The position numbers and the translations under genes were made by a program. From Topomyia yanbarensis (taxonomy: Eukaryota; Arthropoda; Insecta; Diptera; Culicidae), in the NCBI RefSeq assembly GCF_030247195.1, contig NC_080670.1, positions 38,097,934 to 38,161,933 on the forward strand: a stretch of 64,000 nt of DNA, in the 5' to 3' direction. This document shows, piece after piece, positions 20,941 to 33,900 of this stretch (positions are counted from its first letter, which is position 1; every line of letters starts with the position of its first letter). The notes below the pieces were generated by a model. It searched no databases. It was given only the letters and a program-made list of their open reading frames with translations, and was not told where the DNA came from.

Positions 20941-22802
20941 ATTTTTAACATTTTTAACATTTTTAACATTTTTAACATTTTTAACATTTTTAACATTTTT
21001 AACATTTTTAACATTTTTAACATTTTTAACATTTTTAACATTTTTAACATTTTTAACATTTTTAACATTTTTAACATTTTTAACATTTTTAACATTTTTA
21101 ACATTTTTAACATTTTTAACATTTTTAACATTTTTAACATTTTTAACATTTTTAACATTTTTAACATTTTTAACATTTTTAACATTTTTAACATTTTTAA
21201 CATTTTTAACATTTTTAACATTTTTAACATTTTTAACATTTTTAACATTTTTAACATTTTTAACATTTTTAACATTTTTAACATTTTTAACATTTTTAAC
21301 ATTTTTAACATTTTTAACATTTTTAACATTTTTAACATTTTTAACATTTTTAACATTTTTAACATTTTTAACATTTTTAACATTTTTAACATTTTTAACA
21401 TTTTTAACATTTTTAACATTTTTAACATTTTTAACATTTTTAACATTTTTAACATTTTTAACATTTTTAACATTTTTAACATTTTTAACATTTTTAACAT
21501 TTTTAACATTTTTAACATTTTTAACATTTTTAACATTTTTAACATTTTTAACATTTTTAACATTTTTAACATTTTTAACATTTTTAACATTTTTAACATT
21601 TTTAACATTTTTAACATTTTTAACATTTTTAACATTTTTAACATTTTTAACATTTTTAACATTTTTAACATTTTTAACATTTTTAACATTTTTAACATTT
21701 TTAACATTTTTAACATTTTTAACATTTTTAACATTTTTAACATTTTTAACATTTTTAACATTTTTAACATTTTTAACATTTTTAACATTTTTAACATTTT
21801 TAACATTTTTAACATTTTTAACATTTTTAACATTTTTAACATTTTTAACATTTTTAACATTTTTAACATTTTTAACATTTTTAACATTTTTAACATTTTT
21901 AACATTTTTAACATTTTTAACATTTTTAACATTTTTAACATTTTTAACATTTTTAACATTTTTAACATTTTTAACATTTTTAACATTTTTAACATTTTTA
22001 ACATTTTTAACATTTTTAACATTTTTAACATTTTTAACATTTTTAACATTTTTAACATTTTTAACAGTTTTAACATTTTTAACATTTTTAACATTTTTAA
22101 CATTTTTAACATTTTTAACATTTTTAACATTTTTAACATTTTTAACATTTTTAACATTTTTAACATTTTTAACATTTTTAACATTTTTAACATTTTTAAC
22201 ATTTTTAACATTTTTAACATTTTTAACATTTTTAACATTTGTAACATTTGTAACATTTGTAGCATTTGTAACATTTGTAACATTTGTAACATTTGTAACA
22301 TTTGTAACATTTGTAACATTTGTAACATTTGTAACATTTGTAACATTTGTAACATTTGTAACATTTGTAACATTTGTAACATTTGTAACATTTGTAACAT
22401 TTGTAACATTTGTAACATTTGTAACATTTGTAACATTTGTAACATTTGTAACATTTGTAACATTTGTAACATTTGTAACATTTGTAACATTTGTAACATT
22501 TGTAACATTTGTAACATTTGTAACATTTGTAACATTTGTAACATTTGTAACATTTGTAACATTTGTAACATTTGTAACATTTGTAACATTTGTAACATTT
22601 GTAACATTTGTAACATTTGTAACATTTGTAACATTTGTAACATTTGTAACATTTGTAACATTTGTAACATTTGTAACATTTGTAACATTTGTAACATTTG
22701 TAACATTTGTAACATTTGTAACATTTGTAACATTTGTAACATTTGTAACATTTGTAACATTTTTAACATTTTTAACATTTTTAACATTTTAACATTTTTA
22801 AC
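20941..22802 (+). repeat. 9-bp satellite: ATTTTTAAC block then ATTTGTAAC block
   Basis: The first block (20,941-22,236) is 144 in-register copies of ATTTTTAAC without an indel and with a single substitution near 22,067. The second block (22,237-22,758) is 58 copies of ATTTGTAAC with one variant (ATTTGTAGC). It then returns to ATTTTTAAC for five copies, one of them 8 bp long. Because the period is nine, frames stay open on both strands over the whole array; these frames (NIF and KML repeats) are artefacts of periodicity and are not annotated as genes. Confidence 0.97.
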
Positions 22803-23020
22803 TTTTTTTGCAGTGCTCAAATGACGGAAAAACAAAGAGTTGCCATTGTGTTTCTGACATTTGTCAAGATGACATTTGTCGATTCTGTAGCTACGAGCTT
22901 GAGAGTTCGGAACATATTCTCTACCATTGCGCAGCCTTTTTTGCTTCGAAGACAGCGATACTTCGGAAGGCATCTTATGATGCCTCGCGAGGTCTGGTAT
23001 ACTTATCTCTAACCTGAACA
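22803..23020 (+). pseudogene. LINE ORF2 C-terminal fragment (zinc-knuckle tail)
   Basis: The frame at 22,808-23,017 contains ICRFCSYELESSEHILYHCA, a Cys-x2-Cys ... His-x4-Cys arrangement preceded by DD and followed by a short basic tail. This is the usual C-terminal signature of non-LTR retrotransposon ORF2 proteins of the Jockey/I/LOA kinds. It begins right at the end of the 9-bp satellite, after TTTTTTTGCAG, and only the last 50-60 residues remain. Confidence 0.6.
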
Positions 23021-24312
23021 GTAGTCGCAGTGGCAAAGTTTACCCTAACAAAAAATGGATTGTAAGTTTCTCGTGTCAATCGAGACGTAAGGTTTGCATT
23101 GCCAAAGCAGTTGCTTGCAGAAAATTAACTTTTTAGCTGCTATATTTTCTTTTTCTATTTTCTAGCTTCAAGCAGCCTACTTTGCTATTTGGAAATCTGA
23201 ATTATTGTCTTAATTGGTTTGCAGCAAGGTTGTGGAACGCCATCGCCCATTATCGCCACGCCACACCATTGATTGTTGAGTTTAGCAACCATATGAACCA
23301 TTTTGCTGAAATTTCAAAGACTTTCTTTAATTTTGGATTTTTATGAAATTCATGGGAGGCCCCATATAAAAAGCCAAAGGAGGACTAGTGTAATTGGTAT
23401 AATATTTAAGATTAGTTTTAGCATTAGTTTAATTTATCCCTTAACCAAAATCATAAATTCAACATTTTCTTAAGTTATGTCGATCAATGACAAACGACAA
23501 TTTCTCATATAGTGTGCTCCATTAGTTAGTAAACCACATCAAAATCCAACTAGTGTCGCTTTCACTCTTTAATTGAAATTCTTCTTACTACTTTCCCGAT
23601 ATATGAGCGATAGTAGTAGATAGTAGATCGCAAGTGTCTCTGAGGCAGCAACGTTTTCGGAAACTTACTTCCATCCTGACGAAACTTTATATGTGGCACG
23701 AATCGATCAGCAATTGTGTTTAGTCTCGACTCCTCGTCGATAAACTTTGCATGTATCACCCAACCCCGTAGTAGGAAGTTTGGCCGCTATTCGCTGGCCC
23801 GTTTCGTGAATGGATCTTCTTCGGCGAGGCAGACGTGTAGTTCGATATCGCTTACACAATTTCAGCAGGTTGCATACACTATTACTTTTGACCGGACCGG
23901 ACACAAGGAACCAATGTTGAATCGAGCACGCTGTTTTCGGTTGGTCGCATTGCGATTACAAATCTTGGCAGGATTAAAATGCTGAACCCAGCCCCCACTG
24001 AGTGCAGTGGACGCCCGTGCATGCGCAATTAAATCTTGTATCCGGTTCAGTTTGACGGATTCGTTGACGCAGTTTCGCAGGTCATGTAACGGATTATGTT
24101 TGTTTCGGCGAGTATTTGCAGGTGAATCGCATCAAGAATTCAGCGAGAGTTTCACACCTCGACCGGACATACTCGGGTGACTTACGGGTAGGTGATTGAA
24201 TTAGATAACCTTTTTCTTTTTGGAAATGCATACAACGTAAGCTATGTTGTTATGCTTTAGTTTTAAAGTTTTAAGGAAGTGCTGTGGAATGGAGATCAAA
24301 AGAATTGCGCAA
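23021..24312. other. Intergenic; weak frames at 23,562-23,985
   Basis: No recognised gene. The part at 23,600-24,130 is less AT-rich than its surroundings and has two overlapping minus-strand frames of 65 codons (23,562-23,759 and 23,707-23,904) that could be remnants of a former exon or transposon. I do not recognise either product. Confidence 0.35.
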
Positions 24313-24314
24313 TA

Positions 24315-24597
24315 CCCGAGCAAACGAAAAGCCTATAACGCTCCCTGCTCATGGTCCAAATTCATCCCCACGACATGGTGTTTTGATAGTGTTTGGAATG
24401 GGTTCACCTCATGAAAACAAAAACACAATCACCATAGTCCGGAAGATCCCATTTAAAAACAATATTCTCGCTTATTTATGGGTTTTTGACACCATTTCAT
24501 AGTGTTTTGATGGTTGTTAAATTTAGTGCGGACCATATTCATGGTATATTTATTTATGGGCTTGTAAGGTGTTTGAATCCATGAGAATTTGCTCGGG
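24315..24597. mobile_element. 283-bp MITE with CCCGAGCAAA termini, TA duplication
   Basis: Starts CCCGAGCAAACG and ends ATTTGCTCGGG, with TA directly outside each end (24,313-24,314 and 24,598-24,599). Two diverged internal blocks (GGTGTTTTGATAGTGTTTGG and CATAGTGTTTTGATGG) also resemble each other. TA duplication fits a Tc1/mariner-mobilised MITE. No coding capacity. Confidence 0.75.
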
Positions 24598-24954
24598 TAG
24601 ATTTCCAGTACGTTCACGTTCATCGATTCCACCATCTTGTTCAATAAAGCCTCAGGGCAATTGTTGAGGAATTTGTCAGAGTCTACCAACAGAAGATTTA
24701 TTGAACACGTTTCTTGTATCACACGAATACAGACAAATAAGTGCTTTCTTATTTCGATTAAAGAGGTTTTAATCGGACTATTTTTTTCGGGTTAGAAAAA
24801 TCTCTTTAGAAAAATCTATAACCCTTTGAGCGGAGTTGAGAATCAAAACCCTAGTGAACTGCGTACAAGGCCATCGTTGTACCAACTACGTTATGAACTC
24901 CCCCTGAGTGAGAGTAAGCCACCGATCCGCCGACCACAACTCGTATCATTCAAC

Positions 24955-25165
24955 GGCGCCGGTGGTTGAGTGGTAATCGCGAATCCTTCTCACCCCAGTG
25001 GGTTTGGATACAGCCCCAGTCGAAGTCGTTACGTTTGGTTCTTTGGTACGGTTCAGAAGGGAAGAAAAGCCGGTTTATGTATTAATGGGACTATATCTAG
25101 GGTATAGACGACGAAGTCACCTCTGTGGCGTCGGTAAAATAGGAACTCAGTGTAGACAAAGTGCA
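24955..25165 (+). mobile_element. tRNA-derived SINE-like unit
   Basis: GCCGGTGGTTGAGTGGTAAT at about 24,958 resembles a tRNA A box, and GGGTTTGGATACAGCCCCAG about 40 bp later an eroded B box. GAAGTCACCTCTGTGGCGTC near the end matches the unit at 8,260-8,740. An old, diverged copy; not a functional tRNA because no cloverleaf closes. Confidence 0.55.
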
Positions 25166-25730
25166 GATCTGTATCCGAAAGTTGTTTGAAAATATGATCA
25201 AGATACCCGACTTGACAAGTGGGTCGAAGCAAATGGCTTTCAGTCAGATATACACCGCAAAGGCAAAAGGATGAACGATTGTCTTTTTTAAAGCGCAAAA
25301 TGCAAAAAATGTAAACATTTTTAACATTTTTTACTTTTTTTAGATTTTTTTACATTTCTTAGAATTTTTTACATTTGTTACATTTTTTGCATTTTTAACA
25401 TTTTTTCATATTTTACATTTTTTTTACATTAAAAAAATGAAAAAATCATTTGCATTTTTACATTTCGTACATTTTTTACATTAGTTATATTTTTTACAAT
25501 ATTTACATTTTTTACACTCATTACATTTTTAATATCTTTAGCATTTTTTTAAATTTTTTGCCTTTTACGTTTTCCACATTTTTGACTTTTTTACATTTTT
25601 ACATATTTTTCATTTTTGCATTTTTTATATTTTCTAAATTTATTATTTTTTACATTTATTATTTTTAATTTTTACATTTTTTACATTTGTTGCATTTTTT
25701 ACATTAAAAAAAATGAAAAAATCATTATTT

Positions 25731-28010
25731 GCATTTCTTACATTTGTTATATTATTTATAATTTTCACATTTTTACATTTTTTACATATTTTACTTTTAT
25801 GCATTTTTACATATTATTCATTTTGACATTTTTTTTGCTGTTTTATATTTTCTAGATTCGTTTTGCAGTTTTATCATTTTTTTCACATTTTATCCTATTT
25901 TTCATTTTTACATTCATTACATTTGTACCATTTTTTTGCATTTCTTTACATTTTTCTTCATATTTTACATTTTTTTACATTTTTACATTTAAAAAATAAC
26001 AAATTCATTATTTGCATTTTTACATTTTTTGCATTTGTAATATTTTTTACAATTTTTACATTCTTTACGTTTTTTAATTTTTTGCGCTTTCTATATTTAT
26101 TACTTTTTTTTACATTTTTGCATATTGCTCTTTTTTTACATATTTTATGTTTTCTAAATTCGTTTTAAATTTTTGGTCATTTTTGCATTTTTAGTTTTCT
26201 TCATTTTCACATTTTTTTTATATTTTTTACTTTTTTTCAGTTTTTCATTTTTTATATTTTTTTACATTTTTTGCATTATTTTTCATTTTTTGCATTTTTG
26301 CATTTTTTACATTTTTTACATTTTTTACATTTTTTACATTTTTTACATTTTTTACATTTTTTACATTTTTTACATTTTTTACATTTTTTACATTTTCTAC
26401 ATTTTTTACATTTTTTACATTTTTTACATTTTTTACATTTTTTACATTTTTTACATTTTTTACATTTTTTGCATTTTTTACATTTCTTACAATTTTTAAA
26501 TTGTTTAAATCTTAAATTTTTTACATTTTTTACAATTTTTTCATTTCTTACATTTTTTACATTTTTTACATTTTTTATATTTTTTTTTTTATTTTTTACA
26601 TTTTTTACATTTTTTACATTTTTTACATTTTTTACATTTTTTACATTTTTTACATTTTTTACATTTTTTTCATTTTTTACATTTTTTACATTTTTTACAT
26701 TTTTTACATTTTTTACATTTTTTACATTTTTTACATTTTTTACATTTTTTACATTTTTTACATTTTTTACATTTTTTACATTTGTTACATTTTTTACATT
26801 TTTTACATTTTTTATTTTATTTTAATATTTTTTACATTTTTTACATTTTTAAATTTTTTACATTTTTTACATTTTTTACATTTGCATTTCTTACATTTGT
26901 TATATTATTTATAATTTTCACATTTTTACATTTTTTACATATTTTACTTTTATGCATTTTTACATATTATTCATTTTGACATTTTTTTTGCTGTTTTATA
27001 TTTTCTAGATTCGTTTTGCAGTTTTATCATTTTTTTCACATTTTATCCTATTTTTCATTTTTACATTCATTACATTTGTACCATTTTTTTGCATTTCTTT
27101 ACATTTTTCTTCATATTTTACATTTTTTTACATTTTTACATTTAAAAAATAACAAATTCATTATTTGCATTTTTACATTTTTTGCATTTGTAATATTTTT
27201 TACAATTTTTACATTCTTTACGTTTTTTAATTTTTTGCGCTTTCTATATTTATTACTTTTTTTTACATTTTTGCATATTGCTCTTTTTTTACATATTTTA
27301 TGTTTTCTAAATTCGTTTTAAATTTTTGGTCATTTTTGCATTTTTAGTTTTCTTCATTTTCACATTTTTTTATATTTTTTACTTTTTTTCAGTTTTTCAT
27401 TTTTTATATTTTTTTACATTTTTTGCATTATTTTTCATTTTTTGCATTTTTGCATTTTTTACATTTTTTACATTTTTTACATTTTTTACATTTTTTACAT
27501 TTTTTACATTTTTTACATTTTTTACATTTTTTACATTTTTTACATTTTCTACATTTTTTACATTTTTTACATTTTTTACATTTTTTACATTTTTTACATT
27601 TTTTACATTTTTTACATTTTTTGCATTTTTTACATTTCTTACAATTTTTAAATTGTTTAAATCTTAAATTTTTTACATTTTTTACAATTTTTTCATTTCT
27701 TACATTTTTTACATTTTTTACATTTTTTATATTTTTTTTTTTATTTTTTACATTTTTTACATTTTTTACATTTTTTACATTTTTTACATTTTTTACATTT
27801 TTTTCATTTTTTACATTTTTTACATTTTTTACATTTTTTACATTTTTTACATTTTTTACATTTTTTACATTTTTTACATTTTTTACATTTTTTACATTTT
27901 TTACATTTGTTACATTTTTTACATTTTTTACATTTTTTATTTTATTTTAATATTTTTTACATTTTTTACATTTTTAAATTTTTTACATTTTTTACATTTT
28001 TTACATTTTT
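25731..28010 (+). repeat. ~1.15-kb tandem duplication inside the array
   Basis: A non-monomeric landmark starting GCATTTCTTACATTTGTTAT at about 25,731 recurs at about 26,884, followed in both copies by the same succession of degenerate blocks (CTAGATTCGTTTTGCAG, TAACAAATTCATTATTTGC, CTAAATTCGTTTTAAATTTT). The two copies differ mainly in the number of 9-mers in their homogeneous parts. Confidence 0.9.
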
Positions 28011-30905
28011 GCATTTTTTACATTTTTTACATTTTTTACATTTTTTACATTTTTTACATTTTTTACATTTTTTACATTTTTTACATTTTTTACATTTTTT
28101 ACATTTTTTACATTTTTTACATTTTTTACATTTTTTACATTTTTTACATTTTTTACATTTTTTACATTTTTTACATTTTTTACATTTTTTACATTTTTTA
28201 CATTTTTTACATTTTTTACATTTTTTACATTTTTTACATTTTTTACATTTTTTACATTTTTTACATTTTTTACATTTTTTACATTTTTTACATTTTTTAC
28301 ATTTTTTACATTTGTTACATTTTTTACACTTTTTACATTTTTTAAATTTTTTACATTTTTTACATTTTTTATTTTTTTTTAATATTTTTTACATTTTTTA
28401 CATTTTTAAATTTTTTACATTTTTTACATTTTTGCATTTTTTACATTTTTTACATTTTTTACATTTTTTACATTTTTTACATTTTTTACATTTTTTACAT
28501 TTTTTACATTTTTTACATTTTTTGCATTTGTAATATTTTTTACAATTTTTACATTCTTTACGTTTTTTAATTTTTTGCGCTTTCTATATTTATTACTTTT
28601 TTTTACATTTTTGCATATTGCTCTTTTTTTACATATTTTATGTTTTCTAAATTCGTTTTAAATTTTTGGTCATTTTTGCATTTTTAGTTTTCTTCATTTT
28701 CACATTTTTTTATATTTTTTACTTTTTTTCAGTTTTTCATTTTTTATATTTTTTTTACATTTTTTGCATTATTTTTCATTTTTTACATTTTTGCATTTTT
28801 TACATTTTTTACATTTTTTACATTTTTTACATTTTTTACATTTTTTACATTTTTTACATTTTTTACATTTTTTACATTTTTTACATTTTTTACATTTTTT
28901 ACATTTTTTACATTTTTTACATTTTTTACATTTTTTACATTTTTTACATTTTTTACATTTTCTACATTTTTTACATTTTTTACATTTTTTACATTTTTTA
29001 CATTTTTTACATTTTTTACATTTTTTACATTTTTTACATTTTTTACATTTTTTACATTTTTTACATTTTTTACATTTTTTACATTTTTTACATTTTTTAC
29101 ATTTTTTACATTTTTTACATTTTTTACATTTTTTACATTTTTTACATTTTTTACATTTTTTACATTTTTTATTTTTTTTTAATATTTTTTACATTTTTTA
29201 CATTTTTAAATTTTTTACATTTTTTACATTTTTGCATTTTTTACATTTTTTACATTTTTTACATTTTTTACATTTTTTACATTTTTTACATTTTTTACAT
29301 TTTTTTGCATTTGTAATATTTTTTACAATTTTTACATTCTTTACGTTTTTTAATTTTTTGCGCTTTCTATATTTAATACTTTTTTTTACATTTTTGCATA
29401 TTGCTCTTTTTTTACATATTTTATGTTTTCTAAATTCGTTTTAAATTTTTGGTCATTTTTGCATTTTTAGTTTTCTTCATTTCACATTTTTTTATATTTT
29501 TTACTTTTTTTCAGTTTTTCATTTTTTATATTTTTTTACATTTTTTGCATTATTTTTCATTTTTTACATTTTTGCATTTTTTACATTTTTTACATTTTTT
29601 ACATTTTTTACATTTTTTACATTTTTTACATTTTTTACATTTTTTACATTTTTTACATTTTTTACATTTTTTACATTTTTTACATTTTTTACATTTTTTA
29701 CATTTTTTACATTTTTTACATTTTTTACATTTTTTACATTTTTTACATTTTCTACATTTTTTACATTTTTTAAATTTTTTACATTTTTTATATTTTTTTT
29801 ATTTTTTACATTTTTTACATTTTTTACATTTTTTACATTTTTTACATTTTTTACATTTTTTACATTTTTTACATTTTTTACATTTTTTACATTTTTTACA
29901 TTTTTTACATTTTTTACATTTTTTGCATTTTTTACATTTCTTACAATTTTTAAATTGTTTAAATCTTTTAAATTTTTTACATTTTTTACAATTTTTTCAT
30001 TTCTTACATTTTTTACATTTTTTACATTTTTTATATTTTTTTTTATTTTTTACATTTTTTACATTTTTTACATTTTTTACATTTTTTACATTTTTTACAT
30101 TTTTTACATTTTTTACATTTTTTACATTTTTTACATTTTTAACATTTTTAACATTTTTTACATTTTTAACATTTTTAACATTTTTTACATTTTTTACATT
30201 TTTTACATTTTTTACATTTTTGCATTTTTTACATTTTTTACATTTTTTACATTTTTTACATTTTTTACATTTTTTACATTTTTTACATTTTTTACATTTT
30301 TTACATTTTTTACATTTTTTACATTTTTTACATTTTTTACATTTTTTACATTTTTTACATTTTTTACATTTTTTACATTTTTTACATTTTTTACATTTGT
30401 TACATTTTTTACATTTTTTACACTTTTTACATTTTTTAAATTTTTTACATTTTTTACATTTTTTATTTTTTTTTAATATTTTTTACATTTTTTACATTTT
30501 TAAATTTTTTACATTTTTTACATTTTTGCATTTTTTACATTTTTTACATTTTTTACATTTTTTACATTTTTTACATTTTTTACATTTTTTACATTTTTTA
30601 CATTTTTTACATTTTTTACATTTTTTGCATTTGTAATATTTTTTACAATTTTTACATTCTTTACGTTTTTTAATTTTTTGCGCTTTCTATATTTATTACT
30701 TTTTTTTACATTTTTGCATATTGCTCTTTTTTTACATATTTTATGTTTTCTAAATTCGTTTTAAATTTTTGGTCATTTTTGCATTTTTAGTTTTCTTCAT
30801 TTTCACATTTTTTTATATTTTTTACTTTTTTTCAGTTTTTCATTTTTTATATTTTTTTTACATTTTTTGCATTATTTTTCATTTTTTACATTTTTGCATT
30901 TTTTA
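26028..30905 (+). repeat. Five-copy ~270-bp landmark block (higher-order repeat)
   Basis: The block beginning GCATTTGTAATATTTTTTAC and containing CTTTACGTTTTTTAATTTTT, TTGCGCTTTCTATATTTA and CTAAATTCGTTTTAAATTTT occurs from about 26,031, 27,184, 28,524, 29,307 and 30,627. The copies are almost identical and separated by variable runs of the 9-mer. A second landmark (TTACAATTTTTAAATTG) recurs near 26,490, 27,637, 29,941, 31,408 and 33,354. Confidence 0.9.
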
Positions 30906-33900
30906 CATTTTTTACATTTTTTACATTTTTTACATTTTTACATTTTTTACATTTTTTACATTTTTTACATTTTTTACATTTTTTACATTTTTTACATTTT
31001 TTACATTTTTTACATTTTCTACATTTTTTACATTTTTAACATTTTTTACATTTTTTACATTTTTTACATTTTTTACATTTTTTACATTTTTTTACATTTT
31101 TTACATTTTTTACATTTTTTACATTTTTTACATTTTTTACATTTTTTACATTTTTTACATTTTTTACATTTTTTACATTTTTTACATTTTTTACATTTTC
31201 TACATTTTTTACATTTTTTAAATTTTTTACATTTTTTACATTTTTTACATTTTTTACATTTTTTACATTTTTTACATTTTTTACATTTTTTACATTTTTT
31301 ACATTTTTTACATTTTTTATATTTTTTTTATTTTTTACATTTTTTACATTTTTTACATTTTTTACATTTTTTACATTTTTTACATTTTTTACATTTTTTG
31401 CATTTCTTACAATTTTTAAATTGCTTAAATCTTTTAAATTTTTTACATTTTTTACATTTTTTTCATTTTTTACATTTTTTACATTTTTTACATTTTTTAT
31501 ATTTTTTTTATTTTTTACATTTTTCACATTTTTTACATTTTTTACATTTTTTACATTTTTTACATTTTTTACATTTTTTACATTTTTTAAATTTTTTACA
31601 TTTTTTACATTTTTTACATTTTTTACATTTTTAACATTTTTTACATTTTTTACATTTTTTACATTTTTTACATTTTTTACATTTTTTACATTTTTTACAT
31701 TTTTTACATTTTTTACATTTTTTACATTTGTTACATTTTTACATTTTTTACATTTTTTACATTTTTTACATTTTTTACATTTTTTACATTTTTTACATTT
31801 TTTACATTTTTTATTTTTTTTTAATATTTTTTACATTTTTTACATTTTTAAATTTTTTACATTTTTTACATTTTTTACATTTTTGCATTTTTTACATTTT
31901 TTACATTTGTTACATTTTTTACATTTTTTAAATTTTTTACATTTTTTACATTTTTTATTTTTTTTAATATTTTTTACATTTTTAAATTTTTTACATTTTT
32001 TACATTTTTTACATTTTTGCATTTTTAACATTTTTAACATTTTTTACATTTTTTACATTTTTTACATTTTTTACATTTTTTACATTTGTTACATTTTTTA
32101 CATTTTTTACATTTTTTACATTTTTTACATTTTTTACATTTTTTACATTTTTTACATTTTTTACATTTTTTACATTTTTTACATTTTTTACATTTTTTTT
32201 TTTAATATTTTTTACATTTTTTACATTTTTTACATTTTTAAATTTTTTACATTTTTTACATTTTTTACATTTTTGCATTTTTTACATTTTTTACATTTTT
32301 TACATTTTTTACATTTTTTACATTTTTTACATTTTTTACATTTTTTACATTTTTTACATTTTTTACATTTTTTACATTTTTTACATTTGTTACATTTTTT
32401 ACATTTTTTACATTTTTTACATTTTTTACATTTTTTACATTTTTTACATTTTTTACATTTTTTACATTTTTTACATTTTTTACATTTTTTACATTTTTTA
32501 CATTTTTTACATTTTTTACATTTTTTACATTTTTTACATTTTTTACATTTTTTACATTTTTTACATTTTTTACATTTTTTACATTTTTTACATTTTTTAC
32601 ATTTTTTACATTTTTTACATTTTTAACATTTTTTACATTTTTTACATTTTTTACATTTTTTACATTTTTTACATTTTTTACATTTGTTACATTTTTTACA
32701 TTTTTTACATTTTTTACATTTTTTACATTTTTTACATTTTTTACATTTTTTACATTTTTTACATTTTTTACATTTTTTACATTTTTTACATTTTTTACAT
32801 TTTTTACATTTTTTACATTTTTTTTTTAATATTTTTTACATTTTTTACATTTTTAAATTTTTTACATTTTTTACATTTTTTACATTTTTTACATTTTTTA
32901 CATTTTTTACATTTTTTACATTTTTTACATTTTTTTAATTTTTTACATTTTTTACATTTTTTATTTTTTACATTTTTTACATTTTGTACATTTTTTACAT
33001 TTTTTACATTTTTTACATTTTTTACATTTTTTACATTTTTTACATTTTTTACATTTTTTACATTTTTTACATTTTCTACATTTTTTACATTTTTTTAATT
33101 TTTTACATTTTTTACATTTTTTACATTTTTTATATTTTTTTATTTTTTACATTTTTTACATTTTTTACATTTTTTACATTTTTTACATTTTTTACATTTT
33201 TTACATTTTTTACATTTTTTACATTTTTTACATTTTTTACATTTTTTTCATTTTTTACATTTTTTACATTTTTTACATTTTTTACATTTTTTACATTTTT
33301 TACATTTTTTACATTTTTTACATTTTTTACATTTTTTACATTTTTTACATTTCTTACAATTTTTAAATTGTTTAAATCTTTTAAATTTTTTACATTTTTT
33401 ACATTTTTTTTGCATTTTTAACATTTTTTACATTTTTTACATTTTTTACATTTTTTACATTTGTTACATTTTTTACATTTGTTACATTTTTTACATTTTT
33501 TACATTTTTTACATTTTTTACATTTTTTACATTTTTTACATTTTTTACATTTTTTACATTTTTTACATTTTTTACATTTTTTTACATTTTTTACATTTTT
33601 TACATTTTTACATTTTTTACATTTTTTACATTTTTTACATTTTTTACATTTTTTACATTTTTTACATTTTTTACATTTTTTACATTTTTTACATTTTTTA
33701 CATTTTTTACATTTTTTACATTTTTTACATTTTTTACATTTCTTACATTTTTTACATTTTTTACATTTTTTACATTTTTTACATTTTTTACATTTTTCAC
33801 ATTTTTTACATTTTTTACATTTTTTACATTTTTTACATTTTTTACATTTTTTACATTTTTTACATTTTTTACATTTGTTACATTTTTTACATTTGTTACA

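Noticed and set aside
20808..23036. Frames of 742 (minus) and 660 (plus) codons across the 9-bp satellite
   Set aside because: A 9-bp period keeps two frames per strand open by arithmetic. The products are pure NIF/NIC or KML repeats with no domain.
23562..23904. Minus-strand gene with two overlapping 65-codon frames
   Set aside because: No start context, splice structure or recognised family; kept only as unclassified sequence.
24955..25030. Functional tRNA gene
   Set aside because: A-box and B-box-like words are present but the acceptor and anticodon stems do not close; it fits a SINE head.
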